Source: Oligoflexus sp.
GTDB lineage: Bacteria; Bdellovibrionota_B; Oligoflexia; Oligoflexales; Oligoflexaceae
Length of the DNA: 54,079 nt
Assembly: GCA_014377445.1 (NCBI GenBank)
Contig: JACMPP010000045.1
Location: 1 to 54,079, forward strand
Direction of reading: 5' to 3'
The notes under the pieces were generated by a model. The model made no database searches and was not told the origin of the DNA. It saw only the letters and a list, made by a program, of their open reading frames with translations. The position numbers were made by a program, and so were the translations under genes. Positions 8,210-15,670 of this stretch are shown piece by piece (within the stretch, counting starts at the first letter, position 1; each line of letters opens with the position of its first letter).

Positions 8210-9615
8210 GCCCTCGTCATTCACAGTCCATATCTGTTCTGATCATCGTCTCGGACATCATCATGGCGGCCGTGGCCTGGATCACTGCCTATGTCTTACG
8301 TTTCCATTCAACGATGAACATTCCCCTGGGCGTTCCTCCGCCCTCGCTTTATCTGAAATTAATACCCTTTGTGCTGATTATTTGGCTGTTTACTGCGGCT
8401 GCCACTGGCTTGCTTAAGCGTACTGGACGGCATCCCAGCCCTATCTTTGAAGCTTTTGATCTGATCCCTACTTCGGCAATCGCTCTTCTGATGCTTATCG
8501 CCTTCACCTATTTTTATGAAGAGTATCGATACTCCCGAATCACTCTGATCCTCTTTGGTATCCTGCAGCCCGTTTGTGTCTTTGCCGGACGCTATATCGT
8601 ACGGGTCTGTTATCGCTGGTATCAAAACAAACAGGATCCAAGGCAGCTTCTGATCGTCGCGAGGGGGTATGGACTTTTGCAGGCGCTTACTGTTCTCCGG
8701 GGTCTCGATCCGCTTATCAAACCGGTCGTGCTTTTGCCTGGCAATGATGACAAGTCCGATGATATTGCCATCAGCCAAGAGCGTGGACTCGATTTAATCG
8801 AGGAACCCCAGTCGTGGTTGAACTTTTTCCTCGAGCATCCGACGCATTCCCTTCTGATCGCATTGCCGCAGAACCACTCATCGTTTATAGATCTCCATCT
8901 TGAAACGATTTCGCACCAGGTTGCAGAAATCAAAATCCTTCCTGATATCGCGCGTTTTACCAAGCTCAATCCCGGCATCGAACTGATCGAAGGTCTGCCT
9001 TTGATCAGTGTCCACGAAAGTCCTCTGGTGGGATCGAATCTCCTCGCCAAGCGTCTGATGGATATGTTCGGTGCTGCGGTGGCTCTGATACTCTTCAGTC
9101 CGATCATGATTTTCGTCGCGATTAGGATCAGGCTCACCTCCAGAGGTCCGGTCTTTTACCAGCAGGAGCGCATGGGCCTCGATGGTTCATCCTTTCAATG
9201 TTTGAAATTCCGCTCTATGCCGGTTGATGTTGAAAAGCATACCGGTGCGGTCTGGGCTCAGGCCGGAGACAATCGAGCCACGCCCTTCGGTAATTTTATT
9301 CGCCGTACAAGCCTCGATGAGCTGCCGCAATTTATCAATGTGTTTATGGGTGATATGAGTCTTGTCGGTCCGCGTCCAGAACGTCCTGTTTTCGTCAAAC
9401 AGTTCCGCCAGGAAATTTCGGGTTATATGCTAAGGCATAAGGTCAAGACGGGGATGACTGGCTGGGCGCAAGTCAATGGCTGGCGTGGCAGTACGAGTAT
9501 TGAAAAACGCATTGAATGCGATCTCTATTACATTCAAAATTGGTCGCTATGGTTGGACGTGAAAATCTTATTCATGACGATCGATGAGGTCTTACGAGGA
9601 AAGAACGCCTATTGA
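8206..9615 (+). CDS. Exopolysaccharide polyprenyl-phosphate glycosylphosphotransferase (WcaJ/WbaP family)
   Basis: 469 aa with the usual plan: four or so N-terminal membrane helices (residues 8-130), a CoA-binding-like cytoplasmic middle, one more helix at about 285-305 and the C-terminal bacterial sugar-transferase domain. Motifs there: [63 protein letters not shown] and [12 protein letters not shown], then [21 protein letters not shown]. It should start repeat-unit synthesis by moving a sugar-1-phosphate onto undecaprenyl phosphate. With the preceding glycosyltransferase it forms a minimal EPS operon; polymerase and flippase genes are not nearby. Confidence 0.95.
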   Translation: MSPRHSQSISVLIIVSDIIMAAVAWITAYVLRFHSTMNIPLGVPPPSLYLKLIPFVLIIWLFTAAATGLLKRTGRHPSPIFEAFDLIPTSAIALLMLIAFTYFYEEYRYSRITLILFGILQPVCVFAGRYIVRVCYRWYQNKQDPRQLLIVARGYGLLQALTVLRGLDPLIKPVVLLPGNDDKSDDIAISQERGLDLIEEPQSWLNFFLEHPTHSLLIALPQNHSSFIDLHLETISHQVAEIKILPDIARFTKLNPGIELIEGLPLISVHESPLVGSNLLAKRLMDMFGAAVALILFSPIMIFVAIRIRLTSRGPVFYQQERMGLDGSSFQCLKFRSMPVDVEKHTGAVWAQAGDNRATPFGNFIRRTSLDELPQFINVFMGDMSLVGPRPERPVFVKQFRQEISGYMLRHKVKTGMTGWAQVNGWRGSTSIEKRIECDLYYIQNWSLWLDVKILFMTIDEVLRGKNAY

Positions 9616-9628
9616 CTAGGCGTTCTTT
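9600..9628 (+). terminator. Perfect 12-bp hairpin with the stop codon in its loop
   Basis: AAAGAACGCCTA (9600-9611) pairs with TAGGCGTTCTTT (9617-9628). The 5-base loop holds the TGA stop (9613-9615) of the sugar-transferase gene. The U-tract is short (TTT). It sits between convergent genes and could act in both directions. Confidence 0.65.
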
Positions 9629-9663
9629 GCGAGGAAGATAAGTAAGTGCGAGTTCTGAAGAGA

Positions 9664-10290
9664 TTAGATCAGCACATCTTTGTTCTCTACGGGTGCGCTG
9701 ATTTTCAAGTAGCTACGGACGTAAGCGAAGTATCCAACAAAGTCGATCTTACGGTTGTAATGGTCTGGGATGCTTTTGTACATAACGTTGGTTTTGTCAT
9801 CGCTATGGTTCAATTGCATTCCGTGGCCAACTTCATGACAGAACAAATGGTACAAATGCTTGTATTCATCTGAAGTCTTGTCGGTCATTCCTTTAAGCTT
9901 ACCGGCAAAATTCGCTGTATCAAATTCAAGTGACATCGAGTGGTAGACTGTAATTTGTTTTTGAGCACCAGTTGCGCTGAAGTTGTTTTTTTCTTGTTCC
10001 GTGGTGATCCACTGACCAAGACCCAACTTTGATCCACCGTCATCAGCAAGGTTTTTAACGAAACTGATGTTGGAGTTTGCTTGGGCTTTATTATCAACAA
10101 CTGTCAAAGCATTGGCACCGACGTCTTTATTGTACTGAGCAGCCAGTTCAGATACAGCGGCATTAAGTTCGACATCGTCACTGTTTACATAAAGACGGAA
10201 GTCTTTAACTTCCTTTACTTTGTACTCCTTGCAAGCGATGAGTGAGAAACAAGAAACAACTGCGAGCACACGGCACAACTGGATCAACAT
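9664..10290 (-). CDS. Metzincin-like zinc metalloprotease lipoprotein
   Basis: 208 aa from ATG 10290, chosen because GAGG lies 6 bases upstream and because it opens a lipoprotein signal (MLIQLCRVLAVVSCFSLIAC, lipidated Cys20). The mature protein has HEVGHGMQLNH (His152, Glu153, His156, His162) and a following Met-turn NVMY (Met170), the zinc-site layout of metzincins (matrixin/reprolysin-like). The usual Gly of HEXXHXXGXXH is replaced by Gln159, which is uncommon. It is probably a membrane-anchored periplasmic or surface peptidase. It is monocistronic and convergent with the EPS operon. Confidence 0.75.
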   Translation of the reverse strand: MLIQLCRVLAVVSCFSLIACKEYKVKEVKDFRLYVNSDDVELNAAVSELAAQYNKDVGANALTVVDNKAQANSNISFVKNLADDGGSKLGLGQWITTEQEKNNFSATGAQKQITVYHSMSLEFDTANFAGKLKGMTDKTSDEYKHLYHLFCHEVGHGMQLNHSDDKTNVMYKSIPDHYNRKIDFVGYFAYVRSYLKISAPVENKDVLI

Positions 10291-10670
10291 GGGCAACCTC
10301 AACAACAGCTTGGAACAAACAACAGGGGAGAAGGGCAACTGAGTAATGTCTTGCAATCGACATGCCAATTTGAGGTAACTGTAAGAATATTTCTTTGGTT
10401 GAGTGATATTCGGATGTTGCACTAAGCAATTGATATCTATGCACTTTTTCTGCAATCGATTTTCGTATCATGACGGGACGGCTAGAATTGCCTCGGCAAT
10501 GCTTACCGAGGCAAATATTTCTTAGGAGAAAGATCCTAGAGATTTTAGATGATTAGCTTTGTTTTGAAGGGCTGGTGGGCAAGAAAGTTTTACCTGTGGT
10601 TAAAAATTGCCCGGCTTTCACCGATCTAGAAACAACCTTTTCGTTTAAACGTCTAAGTAAGGATTCGATC
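10291..10670. other. 380-bp divergent intergenic region with a 9-bp hairpin
   Basis: TTGCCTCGG (10488-10496) pairs perfectly with CCGAGGCAA (10506-10514), followed by ATATTTCTTAGG. It is not downstream of any annotated gene. It may be a leader hairpin of the response-regulator operon or the end of an unannotated small RNA starting near 10330-10400. An in-frame GTG at 10575 could extend the regulator, but ATG 10671 has the better ribosome site. Confidence 0.45.
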
Positions 10671-11390
10671 ATGAAAGGTCTTCCAGGCGAGGTCTACACT
10701 GTCACTCTTGATGACGATCAGTTAGTTCATCAAATCATTGAGCGCTCTACCAAGGTCCGTACAGTAGGCATCCGAAGTTCCGAGGAACTCCTATCGAGAC
10801 TCGAAGAACTGCACCCCATCGCAGTGTTCGTAGATATCGATTTTGCCGGGAATAAATCCGGTTTGGACATCATCCCCAGCATTCGTCAGGCTTGGCCCTT
10901 CTGCCCCATTATGGTGGTCACAGACACACCAACTGAGATCACGATCGTTCGTGCTCTAAACAGTGGCGCCGATGACTTTATTCGTAAGCCTCTTATCCCT
11001 GACGAAGTTAACGCCCGATTTAAGCTAAGAATTAATGATGCCGCCCAAAAAGCAGCCAAAGAGGTTGTCGTTTTTGGTGACATCACCATAGACTCTGCAC
11101 ACCGTACGGTTGAAGGCCCTCTTGGCAAACGTTTCGCATCTCCGATAGAAATCAATCTCCTCGCCTGTTTAGCCAACACCGAAGGGTCCATTGTCGAAAA
11201 AGATGGCCTGAAGATGCGTTGCTGGGGCCAAATCAAAGTGACGGATAATGCCCTCCATCGTAAACTCCATGCGGTTCGTCAACTCTTACGGGACGTATCA
11301 AGTGCTGTTGTGATTGAGACTAAATACGGTGTAGGCTTCTATTTGAAAGATCTTGGTCAAGATTACCAAGAGTTGGATGTAGCTTCTTAA
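10671..11390 (+). CDS. Response regulator, receiver plus winged-helix DNA-binding domain
   Basis: 239 aa. ATG 10671 is preceded by TAAGGA 7 bases upstream. Receiver features: acidic pocket LDDD near residues 13-16, the AVFVDIDF strand with Asp55 or Asp57 as the phosphate acceptor (spacing to the following Gly is irregular, so the exact residue is uncertain), VVTDT and RKPL with the conserved Lys. From about residue 135 an OmpR/PhoB-like winged helix follows (ASPIEINLLACLANTEG ... ALHRKLHAVRQLLRDV ... KYGVGFYL). No histidine kinase is adjacent. The next gene, 18 bases downstream, encodes an HPt domain, so the pair probably belongs to a phosphorelay with a remote hybrid kinase. Confidence 0.88.
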   Translation: MKGLPGEVYTVTLDDDQLVHQIIERSTKVRTVGIRSSEELLSRLEELHPIAVFVDIDFAGNKSGLDIIPSIRQAWPFCPIMVVTDTPTEITIVRALNSGADDFIRKPLIPDEVNARFKLRINDAAQKAAKEVVVFGDITIDSAHRTVEGPLGKRFASPIEINLLACLANTEGSIVEKDGLKMRCWGQIKVTDNALHRKLHAVRQLLRDVSSAVVIETKYGVGFYLKDLGQDYQELDVAS

Positions 11391-11408
11391 CCTATTTTAG
11401 GAGGGATC

Positions 11409-11798
11409 ATGATAGGTGGCGACATTTCGGCCGACCAGGTCCCGTTGATCGATCATTCTAAATTAGACGCTGTTAAAGAGCTCGCTGAGCCTGGAGATGC
11501 TGATGGCTTCTTTAAGGACCTAGTCGAGCTTTTTTTTAGTCGTGTGCCTATTCTTATCGGTGAGATGGTCGACGCAACTGCAAAGGGTGATCCTATCGCC
11601 GTTTCCAAAAGCGCTCACACTCTCAAAGGCACTGCCGGTAATCTCGGAGCCATCCGGGTTATGAAAATTGCCGAACTTCTCGAACACCTCGGTCGTGCGG
11701 GCAAGCTCGAGACCGTTCCCCAGCTTCTCAGCGAAATTCAATTCGCTTTTGCATTATCCAAGGTAGAACTCGAAAATAACATGACTATTCCCATGTGA
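11409..11798 (+). CDS. Histidine-phosphotransfer (HPt) domain protein
   Basis: 129 aa. A four-helix HPt domain with phospho-accepting His70 in SAHTLKGTAGNLGA, the consensus HxLKGxxxxxGA. An ideal AGGAGGG precedes ATG 11409. It directly follows the response-regulator gene (18 bp), which suggests phosphoryl transfer between the two or from a hybrid kinase elsewhere. An N-terminal tail of about 20 residues is unconserved. It has no signal peptide or membrane segment, so it is cytoplasmic. Confidence 0.9.
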   Translation: MIGGDISADQVPLIDHSKLDAVKELAEPGDADGFFKDLVELFFSRVPILIGEMVDATAKGDPIAVSKSAHTLKGTAGNLGAIRVMKIAELLEHLGRAGKLETVPQLLSEIQFAFALSKVELENNMTIPM

Positions 11799-11840
11799 TG
11801 CACGGGTCTCGCTGCCTTATTCTTTCGCCTTGTTTTAGCC

Positions 11841-11870
11841 TCTTAGCTAAGATAGTCAAAAGTCATGACT
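11841..11870. promoter_or_regulatory. Two perfect palindromes upstream of hutG
   Basis: TCTTAGCTAAGA (11841-11852) and AGTCATGACT (11861-11870) are both exact palindromes 8 bases apart, just before the hutG Shine-Dalgarno (11877-11882). They are candidate operator half-sites for a hut regulator; no regulator gene is adjacent. Confidence 0.35.
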
Positions 11871-11889
11871 GATCTTAGGAGGCTGCCTC

Positions 11890-12690
11890 GTGACACTCCC
11901 GTATGAAACCTTTGTCCCGACTCGGGGCCAAATACCCATCATCATCAGCGCACCCCATGTAGGAACGGAGCTTCCCCTGCATGTGAAGGATATATTGAAT
12001 CCAGAGCTGGCTCTTCAGCTTCCCGATACCGACTGGTTCGTCGACAAGCTCTACGATTTTTCCAAAGACATCGGTGCGGTGCTGATTCGTGCGCGCTACA
12101 GCCGTTACGTGATCGATCTCAATCGACCGGTTGAGGGCCCTTCGCTCTATACAGATGCGCGTCGGCAGACGGAATGTATCCCGTCCACGAGCTTTTCAGG
12201 GATTCCTCTTTATCCTGAAGGTTATGTGCTTGATGACGAAGAAAAAAAGAAACGCATCGAGCTTTATTACAAACCCTATTATGAAGAACTCCACGCTCAT
12301 ATCGATCGGGCACTCTCATTGTTTGGTCGTGTCCTGCTCTGGGATGGGCATTCGATCATCAGGCAGGTTCCCAGTATCCAGGCCGAACCTTTTCCGGATT
12401 TGATGCTGGGCGACAGGGATGGGCAGACAGCGGATCCAAAGCTGATTGACATCGCTTTGACGAACCTTCGCAGCTCCTATTATTCCGTCGCGCATAACGC
12501 CCCTTTCAAAGGCGGGCAGATCACGCGCTATCATGGTGGCGTTAAGAAAGGTGTCCACGCTATGCAGCTAGAGATGTCACAGGATATTTACATGACCGAC
12601 GGCATGCTGGATCCAAATAAAACCAGCGTCTTAAAACCGCTCTTACAAAAGACTCTATTGGCTCTGGCCGAAGGAATGAAAAACGTATGA
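11890..12690 (+). CDS. hutG: N-formylglutamate amidohydrolase (deformylase)
   Basis: 266 aa. It hydrolyses N-formyl-L-glutamate to glutamate and formate. Family features: ISAPHVGTELP near the N-terminus, DTDWFVDKLYDF, the DLNRPVEG segment, LLWDGHSI with a metal/catalytic His, and NAPFKGGQITRYHG with VHAMQLEMSQDIYM near the C-terminus. GTG 11890 has AGGAGG at 11877-11882, 7 bases upstream. It overlaps the following hutF by ATGA. The gene pair encodes steps four and five of the five-step histidine pathway; hutH, hutU and hutI are not in the window. Confidence 0.92.
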   Translation: MTLPYETFVPTRGQIPIIISAPHVGTELPLHVKDILNPELALQLPDTDWFVDKLYDFSKDIGAVLIRARYSRYVIDLNRPVEGPSLYTDARRQTECIPSTSFSGIPLYPEGYVLDDEEKKKRIELYYKPYYEELHAHIDRALSLFGRVLLWDGHSIIRQVPSIQAEPFPDLMLGDRDGQTADPKLIDIALTNLRSSYYSVAHNAPFKGGQITRYHGGVKKGVHAMQLEMSQDIYMTDGMLDPNKTSVLKPLLQKTLLALAEGMKNV

Positions 12691-14120
12691 AGTGGCTCAA
12701 ATTCAAGGCGGTCTATCACGAAGGCAAATGGAAGAGCCCTTTCTTCATTCAGATCGATTCACATGGCAAGATTCAAAAGACCAGTGAGAAAGACGTCGAT
12801 GCCAAGGTCCCTGTGGAGGAGAAGGACTCCTACCTCCTTCCCGGCATTCCCAATGCTCACTCCCATTCCTTTCAATATGTGATGTCGGGTCTTTCAGAGC
12901 GTGTGCTGCCGGGCCGGGAAAAAGACGACTTTTGGTTCTGGCGCGAGCAGATGTATCAGTTGGCGAACGACATTCGTGTGGATGAACTTCTTGCAGTCAG
13001 CACCCAGCTCTATATGAATATGCTGGAACAGGGCTATACCTCCGTTGCCGAGTTTCACTATCTGCATCATGAACTGACCGGTAAATCGCATCAACGCCCC
13101 ACCCAGATCGCGGAAGTGATTATGGAAGCGGCGCAGACGGCTGGCATTCATTTGACTTTGGTGCCGGTCTACTACAACCAGGCCGCTCCGAATGTACCGA
13201 TCAAACCACAGCAAAGGCGTTTTCACTTTAAAGCGGCTGACCTCTATCTGTCGTTTATTGAGGATACGGTCGCGATCGTTAAGGCATCCTATCCGGATGT
13301 GACAGTCGGCTACGGTGTGCACTCTCTCCGGGCAGCGCCTCTTGACGACATCAAGACGATCCTCGGCACGCCCTGGACGCGCGGTCCTGCGCACTTTCAT
13401 GCCTCGGAGCAGACGGAAGACGTGCGAACCTTCGTGGCAGCCTATGGCGTTCGTCCTGTCGACTGGCTTTGCGATAACATCCCTTTGAGCAGTCGGCATA
13501 ACCTCGTCCACGCCACGCACATCTCGGAGCAGGAAAGCGACAAGCTGGTGAAGTCGGGTGCCACCGTGGTGCTTTGTCCTTCGACGGAAGCCAACCTGGG
13601 TGACGGTATCTTCCCCATTTTGGATTATCAAAAGAAGGGTGGATCCTGGTCGATCGGGTCAGATTCTCAGGTCAATCTCAATCCCTTCCGCGAAATGGCG
13701 ATGCCTGAGCTCACGCAAAGGCTTCTCGATCGAAAACGCAATGTGTTTTGCCAGGATGGGCAGCCTGATTCAGGGAACCTGCTCTATGATCGGGTTTTGA
13801 AAAGCGGCCGATTGAGTGTGGGGCTGGAAGCGGGAAGCTTTCAAAAAGGCATGTTGCTCGAAGGCCTCCTGCTCGATCCTTATCATGATCGTCTGCTGGA
13901 GCGTCCACTCGATACTCTGCTTTCGGTGCTGATCTACGCTAACGACAGCAACATGATTCAGGGTGTTTACAGCAAAGGAGCTTTGCGGGTGAGCGAGGGC
14001 AGGCATAAGGGTCGGGCCAACAATCAGAAGCCCTACAGCAAAGCTTTGCAGCGTTTGATGCAGGGCCTGAATGGGATTGAGTCAGATTCAGAATCAACGG
14101 CAGAAGCAGCGCTTACTTAA
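12687..14120 (+). CDS. hutF: Formimidoylglutamate deiminase
   Basis: 477 aa amidohydrolase-superfamily enzyme converting N-formimino-L-glutamate to N-formyl-L-glutamate plus ammonia. Metal ligands are visible in PNAHSHSFQ (HxH near residue 58), GYGVHSLRA, FHASEQTEDV, LVHATHI and the catalytic Asp of GSDSQVNLN, where homologues usually have SDSH rather than SDSQ. Substrate-side features WFWREQMYQLA and LTQRLLDRKRN match HutF. It is coupled to hutG by an ATGA overlap. Its last 8 bases overlap the stop of the convergent small gene at 14113, so there is no room for a conventional terminator. Confidence 0.92.
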   Translation: MKWLKFKAVYHEGKWKSPFFIQIDSHGKIQKTSEKDVDAKVPVEEKDSYLLPGIPNAHSHSFQYVMSGLSERVLPGREKDDFWFWREQMYQLANDIRVDELLAVSTQLYMNMLEQGYTSVAEFHYLHHELTGKSHQRPTQIAEVIMEAAQTAGIHLTLVPVYYNQAAPNVPIKPQQRRFHFKAADLYLSFIEDTVAIVKASYPDVTVGYGVHSLRAAPLDDIKTILGTPWTRGPAHFHASEQTEDVRTFVAAYGVRPVDWLCDNIPLSSRHNLVHATHISEQESDKLVKSGATVVLCPSTEANLGDGIFPILDYQKKGGSWSIGSDSQVNLNPFREMAMPELTQRLLDRKRNVFCQDGQPDSGNLLYDRVLKSGRLSVGLEAGSFQKGMLLEGLLLDPYHDRLLERPLDTLLSVLIYANDSNMIQGVYSKGALRVSEGRHKGRANNQKPYSKALQRLMQGLNGIESDSESTAEAALT

Positions 14121-14394
14121 CGAGAGATTTGACAGCAGCCTTGGAGTCTTTCAACTGAGGTTTGAAGTTCGAACGAAGCTTTACCAGATTGGTAAGGCTT
14201 TGTTTGTTTCGGCCCTGAAGCATAAAGCCAGTCGGAGCCTTCATTTTGCCGTCGATCATGGTCGAGTCAAAGTCGATCGACGTCTGAGCCTTGGGCTCGT
14301 TCTCTTCCTTCTCCTTTTCTTTGCCTGCGGCGTGAGCCATCGGGCTGAGGCTAAGGACTTCCATTGCGATCATTGAGAGTAATAAGTATTTCAT
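14113..14394 (-). CDS. Small exported protein, last gene of the TPR/envelope operon
   Basis: 93 aa. An N-terminal signal peptide (residues 1-22, ending AHA) is followed by a Lys/Glu-rich linker and a mature region with DSTMIDGKMKAPTGFMLQGR. The pattern DxTxIDGxxxxPxGFxLQGR recalls small periplasmic proteins adjoining gliding/envelope TPR genes in related bacteria, but I do not recognise a named family. It lies 28 bases after the lipoprotein TPR gene and shares its direction, so it is probably cotranscribed. It overlaps hutF tail-to-tail by 8 bp. Confidence 0.7.
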   Translation of the reverse strand: MKYLLLSMIAMEVLSLSPMAHAAGKEKEKEENEPKAQTSIDFDSTMIDGKMKAPTGFMLQGRNKQSLTNLVKLRSNFKPQLKDSKAAVKSLVK

Positions 14395-14422
14395 GCTTAG
14401 ACCTATTCTATTTCATCTGCTT

Positions 14423-15646
14423 TTATTGAAGTTGCTTTTCAAGATCATCGATTTCGTCAGCATCGCTCTTATAGGTCTTTTTCTTAGGCTCTTTCTTCAC
14501 AGCTTTCCCGTCACCCGCCTCTTTAGGGGGTGTGACCTTGGAAGGGTTGGCCTTCGCCGATTCAGTCTGAGCGGTCTCATGTTTAGTGGCTTCAACAGGA
14601 GCCTGAGCCTGGGGTGCTTTCTGGGCATCGGCTTCCTGACGAAGACGTGGTTCCGCATCCACAAACTCTTTGTCGTCGCCACTGCGATCGATTTTGCCTT
14701 TTTGTGCTTTCGCTGCAAGGCTCATAATCTCTTTGTCAGAAACACGCTCGCCCATCGCTTCTTTTTCGCCGCGGATCTTGTCGATCAAAGCGAAGGCCTC
14801 CTGGTTATTGCGTTTTTTCGCAAAGTCCAGGTCGAGGTAGCTCTTCACGTAATCGAGAGCCTTGTCGAAGTTCTTGCGTTTGTCTTCGATGATCGCGAGG
14901 TTAAAGAGGGCTATTGGGTTGTTTCTGGAAACGCTCAAAACTTTTTTATTGAGAATTTCGGCTTTCTCTAGATTGCCGCGACTGGACTCGATGATCGCCA
15001 TATTAAGGCTGGCATCGGGATGGTCGGGCATGATTTTGAGAATGCGTTCGAACTCAATCGAAGCGAGACCTAGCTGACGGTAGTGCACGTAAAGAACACC
15101 GAGGTTCATGCGAACAGCGATATCGCTGGGGTTGTGCTTCAGAGCTTCCTGGAAAGCGAGGAGCGCAAACTCAGGCTTGTCCTGACGAAGAGCGATCATA
15201 CCGAGCAGGTTCAAGACCTGGCTGTCTTTAGAGTTCATCGCATCAAGACCGTTGAGGATGATCTGAGCCATTTCAAGGTTGTTACGGCGATAGTAGATCT
15301 GAGCCAATATTTTTCTGGCCGGCTCATTTTTAAGATCAACCTTCAGTGCTTCACGGACTGCATTTTCAGCCTTATCATAGCGAGCAGAGGCCAACTGCGC
15401 CTGAGCGAGGTTGATCATGGCGTCGAGATCGCGAGGATTTTCCCTGATGCGGTCTTCAAGCTTGCTGATCAAACTTTTGGTGGTGCTGTCTTCATTTGCA
15501 ACCATGGCTGATTTGCTATCGTCCTGGCTCTGCAATTCGAAACGATGCTTCTCTTTGTCGATGCGAGCGACCTGACCTGTGGTGGAGCAGGCGGCTAACA
15601 ACCAGAGGCAGGCGAGGCTCGAAACGATTTTATAACTGTTCTTCAT
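14423..15646 (-). CDS. TPR-repeat lipoprotein (Glt/Nfs-type envelope complex)
   Basis: 407 aa. A lipoprotein signal with lipobox LLAAC places the modified Cys near residue 20. Residues 65-290 form a run of about six TPR units (for example PRDLDAMINLAQAQLASARYDKAE, PSDIAVRMNLGVLYVHYRQLGLASIEFERIL). The last 110 residues are a Lys/Ala/Pro/Glu-rich disordered tail ending DDLEKQLQ. It would be anchored to a membrane facing the periplasm and act as a protein-protein scaffold. Position after a 1035-aa TPR protein and a beta-barrel gene resembles GltE/NfsE-type genes of Myxococcus; this equivalence is inference. Confidence 0.85.
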   Translation of the reverse strand: MKNSYKIVSSLACLWLLAACSTTGQVARIDKEKHRFELQSQDDSKSAMVANEDSTTKSLISKLEDRIRENPRDLDAMINLAQAQLASARYDKAENAVREALKVDLKNEPARKILAQIYYRRNNLEMAQIILNGLDAMNSKDSQVLNLLGMIALRQDKPEFALLAFQEALKHNPSDIAVRMNLGVLYVHYRQLGLASIEFERILKIMPDHPDASLNMAIIESSRGNLEKAEILNKKVLSVSRNNPIALFNLAIIEDKRKNFDKALDYVKSYLDLDFAKKRNNQEAFALIDKIRGEKEAMGERVSDKEIMSLAAKAQKGKIDRSGDDKEFVDAEPRLRQEADAQKAPQAQAPVEATKHETAQTESAKANPSKVTPPKEAGDGKAVKKEPKKKTYKSDADEIDDLEKQLQ

Positions 15647-15670
15647 CTTCTATTCCTTCTCTCGTAGGTC

